From positions 1-27,712 of the forward strand of contig JAAMXP010003561.1 of assembly GCA_019693395.1 (NCBI GenBank): a stretch of 27,712 nucleotides of DNA, read 5' to 3'. This stretch comes from Ettlia oleoabundans (lineage: Eukaryota; Chlorophyta; Chlorophyceae; Chlamydomonadales). Made by a program: the position numbers and the translations under genes. Shown in pieces: positions 19,701 to 27,712 of this stretch. The notes beneath the pieces were generated by a model, which saw only the letters and a list, made by a program, of their open reading frames with translations, was not told the origin of the DNA and did not search any database. How positions within the stretch are numbered: the first letter of the stretch is position 1; the number at the start of each line of letters is the position of its first letter.

Positions 19701-22700
19701 CAGCAGGTGCACCAGCGGCAGGCCGCTGGGGCTGCCTAGCTGCCGCACGACCGCCGCCAGCTGCTGTCCTTGATCGCTGGGCAGCAACCCTGACCGCTCC
19801 GAAGGTAGGTGGCACATGTCGGCCCACAGGCTGGCCTGAAGAGCGAGGCAGGCTGTCAGGAGGCCACCCTGGTCCGCGCAAGCCCGTGATCCAAGCAGCG
19901 CAGGATGGGCTGCTAGGCTACCAACCGCCAGCAGCAGGGCGTTGCCGTTGCTGCTGGTATTGCTGTTGCTGCTGTTTCTGTTTCTATTGCGGCTGCTGTT
20001 GCTGCTGGTTCCTGCAGAGCCGGCGTCACGGGAAGCGGCATAACGGCGCCTCCCCGTGCGCAAACAGGCTACGGCCAGCATTTCAGCAATGAACTGCAGC
20101 TGGTTGCAGTGATCAGTGTTGGCCACCGCTGCTGCCTGCTGTTCTGCGGTAAGCAGCATGGGACCGAGCGCCAAACCATACCACCTGCTCCTGCAGCTCC
20201 GGCAGCTGCTCCACAGCCTCATGTATCCCTGGACAGGCATCCGCAGCCAGAAGCTGCCTGAAAACCCGGGACAAGCACCGGGAAGGCTCAACGGTGCCTG
20301 CAGCACAGCAGCAGCACAGTGACAATGTGCGAGTTAGAACCCTTGTCGCCCCCGCAGGACAGACAAGGGACCGCTCTGTACTGCAACACTGGCGACAGCT
20401 ATAGGTGCAGTACCAAGAAATTGCAGGTAGGCTGAGAGGTGGGAGCCAAGGAGACGCCGCAGGCCCCTACCTCCTGCTTATCTCCCCGGCGGACGATGTA
20501 ATGAGTGTATGTGGAACGCTGTGTGCATCCGAACAACCAGGGCCCACACGGGGCGTCATTTATAAAGTGTGACAACACTGCCAAGCTGGCACGCTTCCGT
20601 CAGGTCCACAGGACAAGGTGGGCAAATAGGAGTTTGTGCCATGAGCCAACCATGGAACGGAAACGAATTGCTTGATGCTCGTTAACCATCCCTCCTAGGG
20701 TTTGTGAATGAGCAATCGAGTTTGACTCCAGCTTGACTCTGCCAACTAGCCAGAGCACTTCAAAGGGGCCACCATGTGGGCACAATTAGTGTGGCACTCA
20801 GCAACCGGCATGTGAGGTATCGACCAGCACCAAGTCAGCAGTCGGCTTCTCCAGCACACCCACGCGTGGCAATAAGAAAACACGTTGTAAGGTATTGACC
20901 AGTACCATCGGCCAGTACACAGAGAGCAGCCTGCTCACCAGTGCGTTTCATCAACACTACAGCGGCTGGTGCCATGGCGCCCAGCCAGGGCACCATCCTC
21001 TGAGGTTTGAGGGCAACCGTCATTGCCAGCGCGACTGCTCGGGGGGGCACGCTCGCTTCCGGCATTGAGAAACAGTCAAGCAGGGCGGCGACGGCAAAGG
21101 CGTTGACCCTGATGTGCGACTCCAATACGTTTAGGCAGCCAGGCGGAAGCTCACTGCCACTGGAAACCTCTTCCGTAACCGCTGCAGCTGTGGCACCATC
21201 AGTTCGACAGGCACCACTGCGAGTGTAGAGGAAGGGGGCAGTTGGGAGTGTTGCCGGGCATGACAAAGCTACACTGGGCAATAGCGACAGTCAGGTCAAG
21301 CAATGGTTGCATGGAAAGTGAAAGTCAGGGTGCATTTAGCGCACAGCCGGTGCAGGCAGGCAACCAGTCAGTAGCTTGCAACACAATTTACAGCATAAGA
21401 TTGCTAAAGCGTTTGCTTTGCCCAGGTGTATTGTCACAGCCAGCTAGGCATGAGCGGGACTGCTGTATGGCACGACGGGCCAGGGGGTCAAAACGCATTG
21501 CCAGCTGGCAGTGAGGGCAGCACCCACCTGCGGCACTGAGGGCAGCACCCACCAGCTGACAGTGAATGCAGCACCCTCCGCGGCACTAAGGGCAGCACCC
21601 ACCTGCGGCAGTCAGCAGGCGCACCCAGTCGGCTTCTGGCAGCTGCAGGCAGTTTCGCTCCAGGAGCCCCAGAATGGCTGAAAAAGCCTGCACACATTGG
21701 GGACCGGGTGGCTCCATAGGGAGATGTTGGACAGCTTGCAGAAGTTTTGTTAGGACCCGGATTTCCATGGCCTTATGTTTAGTATCAGCATCCTAACTTG
21801 CACATGCTGTTTTGCCGTAGCTATTCCAGCATGCACTTGAGTTCTCAGAAAGAGGGCCCGTTGTGAGTTGTGTCCCCATTTCTCTGACACAGACCAGGAA
21901 GGATGACATACAGGCAAACCTATGCAGTCCGTGCCTAAAAGCCAACGAGATGTTTGGAGATGTTTGTCATTGGCAACAGGAGCTGCAGCCCCAACCCAAG
22001 CAACTCTACGCCATAGTGTAGGGGACATGCAACCGTGGCAGTCACGTTACCTGACAGATGGCGGTACTTCGGAGCATGAGAGCATGTCCATCCAAGCTGT
22101 TAGTGTGCAGCATTGGCTGCCTCCGCTCCTGGTATTGTTGTTGTTGACGCCTTATGGCAGCTGTGGCATCAGCCAGGCTAGCCCCCAATTCCGCAAAGGC
22201 TCTGCAGGAAGGGCAGCGAGGCTGGGCGGCTTGCTAGACCAGGCCGTGGTGATGGTGCCGCTTTGCGAGGCACATAGCACACCTGCACGCCCAAAACGCT
22301 CGTCTTTGGTGAGCTCTGCGCCCACTTACCTCGCAAGCGACTGTGGCACCGGGCCCTGTGGGAGCCATGTCACGGTGCAGGCGTTGGCGAGTTCATTGGC
22401 AACGTCAGCCGTTGCATATGCTTGGCGGGAACTGGAGGCGCTCAGCTGTGACCGCAGCTGTTCCACAAGCTGCTCCAATCTTGTCCACCGAGGCTCCTCA
22501 ATGTCTCCGTGAGCACAAACCCAAAGGCACGCAACTGCAATCGTCTGCCACAAGTAACTCCGGCTGAATACGGCGCTCGCTGAGCTGCCATCGCTGGGCT
22601 GCCAGGCTGGCGCAGGCCGGAAGGAGGTGTCGGAGGCGGCAGAAGGTGCGCAGGCATGGTGTGCAAAGAAGCAGGTAGGACCCTCTCCTTGCGATGTAGA

Positions 22701-22817
22701 CTGAAATACCAGTTGATTGAAATGTTTTATACTGGCCCACTTCTTTGTGGGGCATGTAGTGGCTAAGCTGTAGACCATGGGACGAACACATGACTGGCCT
22801 GTTCGAGCAGTGGCCAT
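16735..22817 (-). CDS. Large helical protein with C-terminal MYND zinc finger
   Basis: Exons on the minus strand: about 22817-22330, 22201-22051, 21771-21603, 21187-20939, 20297-20185, 20138 to about 19275, 19183-18879, 18533-18293, 17656-17507 and 17190-16735, roughly 1060 aa. Phases agree at nearly all joins. The C-terminus is a MYND finger: CANPRC, then KCGGC, YCSEACSQADWKQH and a final PAC, with the usual Cys/His spacing for two zinc ions. The rest is Leu/Ala-rich and helical (LEQLVEQLRSQL, KLLQAVQHLPMEPPGPQC, LRIDTQHWVVVRHCVDGLL), with an Asn/Ser/Arg run from a trinucleotide-like repeat near 19950-20010. MYND fingers mediate protein-protein contacts, often with PxLxP-like peptides; no SET domain was seen, so no methyltransferase call is made. 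Such MYND proteins are, to my knowledge, numerous in Sphaeropleales. Uncertain points: the start (ATG 22817, or a later start, or an intron between 22560 and 22690), the donor near 19275 and the acceptor at 17657. Confidence 0.75.
17902..18022. repeat. Intronic tandem repeat, about 35-bp unit
   Basis: ACAAGCATACGACAGTCATG followed by CTTGGCCA occurs at 17902-17936 and 17937-17970, with a longer degenerate third copy to 18022. It lies in the intron between the exons at 18533-18293 and 17656-17507 of the MYND gene. No function is indicated. Confidence 0.8.
21503..21610. repeat. Minisatellite that copies the 5' splice junction of a MYND-gene exon
   Basis: About four units of roughly 30 bases, with the shared core GGGCAGCACCCACC on the plus strand. 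On the minus strand the unit contains GCCGCAG|GTGGGTGCTG, identical to the junction used at 21603/21602, so further GTGGGTGCTG donor-like sites occur within the next 80 bases of intron. Confidence 0.75.
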
Positions 22818-22916
22818 ATAATCAGCAGGCAGTCAGCGTGAGCAACTGGAGGTTATCTTGTGGAATTAGTTATTTTGCACAATACAACGGCTCAGCTGAG
22901 CCGACATTGCCTGCAG

Positions 22917-23201
22917 GTACAACGTGGTTTGGCTGCCGTGGGGCCAGCTGTACCTGGACTGCGGCTTGGGCACCCAGACAAGCACCCCAAACTGGTGCGC
23001 CCCTCTCATCAGCTGGACCACCATCTATGCAGCCGACCCGCTGGAAAATTTCAACGAGACAATCGGCGACCCAGTCGCATGCTGGGTGCTGAGGTGGCGG
23101 CATGGTCTGAACACATCAAGCCAGCTGTGCTGGACTATGTGGTGGGGCCCCGAGCGGCGGCACTAGCAGAGCGACCGTGGAGCCGTGCTGCGGAGATGCA
23201 G
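22917..23201 (+). pseudogene. GH20 beta-N-acetylhexosaminidase fragment with frameshift
   Basis: After a CCTGCAG acceptor the plus strand reads YNVVWLPWGQLYLDCGLG, then NWCAPLISWTTIYAADP. This matches the region after the catalytic acids in GH20 hexosaminidases (YLDCG...NWC...W...Y...DP). A second frame continues with RMLGAEVAAWSEHIKP and GPRAAALAERPWSRAAEM, the family's conserved LGxExxxWSE and PRxxAxAExxWS blocks. The frames change near 23070-23073 in a short C-run, consistent with a one-base loss. The catalytic domain with its Asp-Glu pair is absent: the MYND gene occupies the opposite strand just upstream, and no GH20 exons were seen there. No recognisable C-terminal exon follows the GTGCAA donor. 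It is most simply a truncated relic; an assembly error is the alternative. Confidence 0.75.
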
Positions 23202-24253
23202 GTGCAATACAGATGCCACAGGCAGGTCGCTGGGCAGGCCGCTGGGCACCCCACCAATCAATAGCAGTATTTTTCAGTGCTGTCGCTGCTACTTTTTTCA
23301 GGCTTCGGCGCCTGTGGATATCGATTTTTGTTGCTGTTGCGTCTGCTGCTGCCTGTTTGTCTGTTAGTGGGGGAAGCACTGGTGGGCTTGTCTGCCCATT
23401 TGCCAAGCTCTCAGTGCAGATGTGCGCCCCCATCCGGCCAGCCTATCACCACCGCCGCCTTGGCTAGATTTGACATGCATGCTGCTCCCGTTGCCTGCAC
23501 TGCAGTGGTGCGATACACCCCCGGCGCAGATCAACCATCTGGGTGGTGACTACTGGTGAGGCAGGCTTTGCCAGGTAAATGTAGTGCCAGCCGCCTAGAC
23601 TGCACTTGAAATTCTGGCTGGCGGCTGGGTGCAGTTTGATACTGATGCGACATGTGCCCCTCTGGTGCATGCCACAGGCTGTATCTGCGTGCTGTATCTG
23701 CTGAATCGGTGGCTGGCTGGGAGTCCCCCATGCGTCCACGCGCGCTCGCACGCCCCCCCCATGCAAGCTGTTCTTACCCTTCCCTCGTTTACACTCTATC
23801 ATATTTTAGCTGCATGCCAGGTGTTCTAAGGTGCGAACATTACTATCCAATCAAGCTAGCCACCCCTACCCTGTCCAATGCATGTGTTGCACATAACCCT
23901 AATTTCCTTTTGTTCTCATGTGCTCCTGTAATACACTCTGCAGTACGACTTTTAGTACACTTTGTAGTACACCTGTTGACTGTGAGATGCCGATTACAAC
24001 AACATCACAACACGGACAGCTCGGCACCCAGTGATGAAGGAGGGGGTCACAACCCAAAGCCCATCACAGCTCCCTAACAATCAAGGGAAAATAAGGCAAC
24101 AGCTGCAGCCAGCTGGCCCGGGGAACGACTGCTGCTTCTGCCACTCATTGCAGTGTCGGTCCCGCTGCACCAGGCTGGCGGGTGATGTAAGCCACTTTTT
24201 ATGGAATTTTCTTGAATTTTGTGACTGCCGCCGCCTTGTTTGCCCTGAGCAAA
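23202..24253. other. Intergenic region between the GH20 relic and the Kir-like gene 3' end
   Basis: Several open frames occur here, but none shows a family motif or consistent splicing. The right part is the 3' UTR of the leftward Kir-like gene. Confidence 0.45.
23994..23998 (-). terminator. Candidate TGTAA poly(A) signal of the Kir-like gene
   Basis: TTACA on the plus strand is TGTAA on the minus strand, about 256 bases beyond the stop codon at 24254. Confidence 0.4.
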
Positions 24254-27200
24254 TTACTCAGAGTCAGAGGCTGGCTGGGAGCCTCCCTCTCCCTCTTGCT
24301 CCTGTTCAAAGATGGCTTGCAAGCTGGCCAGAGACCGCCGCCGCTGCCAGCTCCCCCCTGGGGCTGCCCCCTGCCAAGCTGGCAAAGGGATGCCCAGGCC
24401 GGGTGTCTCTGCTGCTGCAAACTCTCTGTCATCCCTGCTGCTGCTGCCACTTGCCAGCCTGCTGCGGCCACAAGCCTCTGCTGCTGCAGGGCCTCTGTCG
24501 TTGCTTCTGCTACTACTGTCGGCCAGCCTGCTGCGTGTGTGTGGCTGAGCGTGCCGCGCTGCTGCGCCCCCCCTTGCTCCTGATTCTCGCCCTATTGCCG
24601 CTGCTGTTCTTGTGCCTGCTGTGCCTGCTGTGCCCAATCCAGGGACTGGCGGTGGCGGCAAGCCTGGGCCGGGTGCTGTCCAAGGTGCTGAGTGCCCACC
24701 TCGGGAGCTGCTGAATGGGCTTTCAAATCCAAACCTGGGCGAGTTCTCGGCAGCTACCATGGCTGCATAGCGTGCCAGGGGCACCCCAGGTGTGGCCGTG
24801 AGGTCGCTGGGTTGCAGGTCAGGCTGCTGCTGGTACCGCAGCCGAGGAAGCTGCGGTGAAGGTGGCAACTGGTACTGCTGCTGGTGATGGTGGGGAGGTT
24901 GCTGGTACTGCTGCTGCTGCTGGTCAGAGGGCTGCTGGTACTGCTGCTGGTTCTGCCCATGCTGTCCAGGCGCGGGGCCTGCAGCCGCTCTGCCGCTCTC
25001 ACCGCTTGTTCCTGCCTCTAGCCTGGTGCTGACAGCTGGCTGGTCCTGTGAGGGCCGACTTATCAGTGAAGCGTAGCGATCCAGAGACACAGAAGGACCC
25101 GCAGATAGGGTGGAAAGCAGGGGGGGGCCGGTGATGCGAGACGGCTGCCCCTCCTCCTCCTTTTCCCCCTCCCTATCCTCTGCCTCCCCCTCCTGGCCCG
25201 ACCCATACTGCTGCTGTCGCTCCTGCTGCTGCTGCTGCTGATATTGTGTTTGCAGTCCCCGCTGCCCAGAATCCCCGTAAATTTCCGAAGCCGCCCCTTT
25301 GACCAAACTGCCGCAACCGGTACGCCCATGCGCCCCCCCCGCCGCTCCACCCTCTTGCTGCCGCGGCCCCGGCGAGGCGCGTGCCAGGCTGGCAGCATAG
25401 CGCTCCATAGGGACCAGCGGTGTGGCGGTGGAGTCGCTTCCCAGCAGATCCGCCGCCTGTTGAAGCGCCTCCTCTAGAGCGGGAATCGGCGGCAGCATCG
25501 CTACCGCGCCACCAGGAGCAGCCCTGCCGCCGCCAGACCCTGATCCTGATCCTACCTCTACTTCCCCTGCTCCTGCTGCTGCTGAAGGACCCGGTGAGGG
25601 TGAGGCTAATGTTGAGGGTGTGGCTGGTTCTGATGGTGCTATAAATGGCGCCCCTGCATGACGGACCCCTGCTGCCGCCGCCGCCCCCCGCCGCCGCTCC
25701 GCCGTTACCGCCCTGGCAGCCGCCACCCACAGCGCGCGGGGCGACTCCGCCTGGGGCCTATCCAGCGCCTCTGCCAAGGTCGGGTTGCGCTCCTGCTGTG
25801 CTCGTGCTGTGGCATGTGACTCTGGGGCAGCCGAGCTGCTGCCTGCGGGGTGGGCAGGCAGGGGAAACATCTGGTTGAAAGAAGGTAGGTTGGAAATCAA
25901 CTGGTAGGGAATCAATCGGCAGAGAGTCGATTGATTTTTGTTGGTATGGAATCTGATTCCCCGCCTGCCATTGAAGCTGAATCGAGGGGCCAGGCAGCAA
26001 GCCTGCAGGACACCTGTCTGTTCTTGTTAGCGGGTGGGTGGCTGGCTGAGCGCCTGCCCACATGCCTGTGTACCTCCCTGCTGGCTTACTACTAATCCAC
26101 CAAGCCAGCCACACCTGCCCGCCCTCCCACCAGGCCACCAATTGAACCGCCCTGCCGCTGCCGCGTCCGCCCTCCCACAAGCCAACCTAACAGCCAGCCC
26201 CCTCACCGCGTTGCAGGTACGCCCTCACAGCGGGGTGCCTCAGAGCCGAGGGGTGCAGGTGCAGGGTGGGCCGCCCCCCTTGCTCGCTTTGGGCCCACCC
26301 CACAGGCTCAACATCGAAAAAGTGGGCCCACCGCACACGCGGCTTGCCATCTCTGCAAGGACAAGAGCAATAGATCGACGGGTGTGAGAATGGAGGCAGC
26401 AGGAAGGAATACTCAAGTTTCAACCTAACAGATTACTTCTTATCAAACTTGGCCCTTGCAGGCAGGTTATGGGAGAAGAGCTTTCCCCTGCTTTAGCAAG
26501 TGTTAGGCAGCTTGTGGCTCTGCCTGTCAGACAGCAGTCCTCCTGACGTGTGCTACTGGGCTTTGTTGCAGCATGCCCCACACTTCTAAGCAGCACAGGC
26601 AGGCCATGAGGTGCTCCACTCTGATGTGTGTAGGTGTGGGTGTGACTGCGACTATGGCCGTGAATGCATTTGCGAGCGTTGGTGGGTGTGGGTGTGAATG
26701 TGGACTGTGACCATGTAAATGCATGTTTGACTGTTCACAGTGCTCACCTGCACTGGTCTGGCGGCCGCACCATAGGCGCAAAGGTGAAGCCGTACCGTAC
26801 GTGTGCCTCCACCCTGTACGTGCGCTGCCGCATCCTGTTCTGCCCGCTGACGTGCAGGTAGCCTTGCAGCTGCGGGTTGGGGTGTGGGGGAGGGGGTGAG
26901 GGTTATGGTGGGGTGTGGGTGTGGGTGTGGGTGTGGGCGGTGAGGGTTGGGGTGTGGGTGTGGGTGTGGGTGTGGGTGTGGGTGTGGGGGGGTTCTGGGG
27001 CAGGGATGGACGCAAGAGTTGAGGACAGGGATGGAGGCAAGGGGTAACATCTGCGTTACAACAAGGGAGTGGCGATGCCGGGCAGTTGTTGTTGATTTGA
27101 AGCACAGGGCTCGCCAGCCTACGACTGCATTCTGACTGGCAGCCAGTCAGCATTGGGCTGGGCTGGGCATCTCCTCGGCCAGCAGCACAGAAACCCACTT

Positions 27201-27615
27201 AAAATTACGGGGTGCAGTTGCAACCTCCGCGGCAATACGCAAGTACAGGGCTGTACCACGACACAAACAATTTACCAGTGGGAACACACCCATAGTAGCT
27301 TCACCGGCACCACAATATCTGACGAGTCGGCATCAGCCGACAGGGCACCAGCCTCATCACCGCTATGCCCAGCAGCAATACCCTCATCACCACAATCCCC
27401 AGCAGAGCCCCAGCCTCGCCACTGCTGTCCCCAGCAGCAGCCCCGACATCAGCTGTCACTACCAGCCTCACCAGCACCACGATTTCCGAGTCGGCATCAG
27501 CGGACAGCCCCCCCGGCTGCAGCCATCCGGCCAGGGGTGAGGTGACATCGATGCGGTGGACCACTTCTGTGGGCAGACGCAGGTAGAGGCGGTCTGTGCC
27601 GCTTTTAAAGCCGCA
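24254..27615 (-). CDS. Kir-like potassium channel, cytoplasmic domain and long Gln-rich tail (5' part beyond window)
   Basis: Exons 27615-27472, 26869-26748, 26352-26207 and about 26013-24254 join in phases 0, 2, 1. The first three encode a segment aligning with the cytoplasmic domain of inward-rectifier (Kir) channels: DRLYLRLPTEVVHRIDVTSP (compare the Kir LVSPL..H.ID..SPL block), SEIVVLLQGYLHVSGQNRMR (compare EIVVILEG...TG), RTYRVEAHVRYGFTFAPMV (compare SY...E..WG.RF.P) and KPRVRWAHFFDVEPV. The pore and the TxGYG filter should lie beyond base 27712. The last exon adds about 587 residues of Gln/Gly/Ser/Ala/Pro-rich disordered tail, including QQQQYQQPPHHHQQQYQLPP-like runs, and ends at a TGA. 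Three RYA motifs occur in the tail. The start of the last exon (acceptor AACAGACAG at about 26014) was chosen for phase and is uncertain. Kir-like genes are known in green algae; ion selectivity cannot be judged from this part. Confidence 0.72.
24752..25427 (-). repeat. Three spaced RYA motifs in the Kir-like channel tail
   Basis: The tail encodes TPLVPMERYAASLAR (about 25378-25427), SVSLDRYASLISRPS (about 25052-25100) and TPGVPLARYAAMVAAE (about 24752-24800). The shared pattern is hydrophobic-x-RYA-x-hydrophobic, about 100 residues apart within low-complexity sequence. It resembles a repeated short linear binding motif; the partner is unknown. Confidence 0.65.
26904..26993. repeat. (GTGTGG)n G-rich repeat in an intron
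   Basis: Two blocks of tandem GTGTGG, separated by GCGGTGAGGGTTGG, lie in the intron between the first two Kir-like exons, starting about 35 bases upstream of the acceptor at 26870 in transcript sense. The plus strand is G-rich with many GGG runs; the transcript strand is C/A-rich. Confidence 0.9.
27301..27510 (-). repeat. Duplicated exon 3' end with splice donor, plus GGTGATGAGG-type repeats
   Basis: The segment 27468-27507 (last codons of the first Kir-like exon and its donor GTGAGGC) reappears, diverged, at 27301-27344 about 165 bases into the intron, with a donor-like GTGAAGC. Between them are several short degenerate repeats of a CTCATCACC / CCCCAGCAG type. The duplicate could act as a cryptic or alternative donor. 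Confidence 0.7.
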
Positions 27616-27650
27616 CTGCATGGCCAAGGGCGGAAAGAAGAGAGACGCGG

Positions 27651-27712
27651 TGTTGTGTTGTGTTGTGTTGTGTTGTGTTGTGTTGTGTTGTGTTGTGTTG
27701 TGTTGTGTTGTG
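27651..27712. repeat. (TGTTG)n pentanucleotide microsatellite at the window edge
   Basis: At least twelve perfect TGTTG units run to the last base. In transcript sense it is (CAACA)n, ending about 35 bases upstream of the acceptor at 27616, inside an intron of the Kir-like gene. Its full length is not visible. Confidence 0.95.

Noticed and set aside
21503..21610. CRISPR-like repeat array
   Set aside because: Units are contiguous and degenerate with no unique spacers, and they lie in a eukaryotic intron.
16735..22817. SMYD-type SET-MYND histone methyltransferase
   Set aside because: Only the MYND finger is visible; no SET motifs (such as NHxC or GxxxxY) were found in any exon.
6975..23201. 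Functional GlcNAc-processing cluster of LysM plus GH20
   Set aside because: The two are more than 14 kb apart with unrelated genes between, and the GH20 piece is truncated and frameshifted.
24031..24714. Plus-strand Leu/Cys-rich ORF
   Set aside because: It is antisense to the Gln-rich tail of the Kir-like gene; CAG/CTG codon bias gives long Leu/Cys frames.
26904..26993. Telomeric repeat or chromosome end
   Set aside because: The unit is GTGTGG, not the plant/algal TTTAGGG or TTTTAGGG type, and coding exons of one gene lie on both sides.

Overview
This is a nuclear genomic window from a eukaryote, most likely a chlorophycean green alga. The evidence is many small exons joined by GT-AG introns with GTGAG/GTGCG-type donors and pyrimidine-CAG acceptors. 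Two proteins carry Arg/Ser/Ala-rich, plastid-transit-like N-termini. TGTAA-type poly(A) signals, Ala/Gln/Ser-rich proteins and a large MYND-finger protein fit as well. A Sphaeropleales (Scenedesmus/Tetradesmus-like) origin is my best guess, an inference from style and not proven. No bacterial operon, tRNA, rRNA, CRISPR array or intact transposon was seen.

Layout from left to right. (1) Minus strand, 6056 to beyond base 1: a long plastid-targeted repeat protein. I reconstructed eleven exons that stay in one frame. It has nine copies of a short motif of the type SPEQxAFLERKR in Ser/Arg/Pro-rich disordered linkers, then a membrane segment, a Pro/Ala/Lys-rich spacer built from duplicated exons, and a second membrane segment. 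(2) 6057-6974: a divergent intergenic region holding two perfect palindromes. (3) Plus strand, 6975-8619: a five-exon secreted protein of 186 aa with two cysteine-flanked LysM domains. (4) Plus strand, 9381-14383: a 14-exon plastid-targeted MFS transporter of 522 aa, with three GC-AG introns supported by frame. (5) Plus strand, 15318-16114: a two-exon orphan. (6) Minus strand, about 22817-16735: a roughly 1060-aa protein ending in a MYND zinc finger. (7) Plus strand, 22917-23201: a GH20 beta-hexosaminidase fragment, truncated and frameshifted. (8) Minus strand, from the right edge to 24254: the cytoplasmic part of a Kir-like potassium channel with a very long Gln-rich disordered tail.

The genes do not form an evident pathway. 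Two are probably plastid proteins (the repeat protein and the MFS transporter). Two concern GlcNAc polymers (LysM and the GH20 relic), but they are far apart and probably unlinked in function. The most interesting object is the multivalent plastid repeat protein. Its architecture (transit peptide, regularly spaced short helical motifs in a basic disordered chain, membrane anchors) is what one would expect of a condensate linker or membrane tether such as those of the pyrenoid, although the sequence motif is not one I recognise. A second theme is repeat growth at splice junctions: two genes carry local duplications of an exon 3' end together with its splice donor.

All exon boundaries come from manual reading of splice consensus and frame continuity. 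No alignment, transcript data or database search was used.
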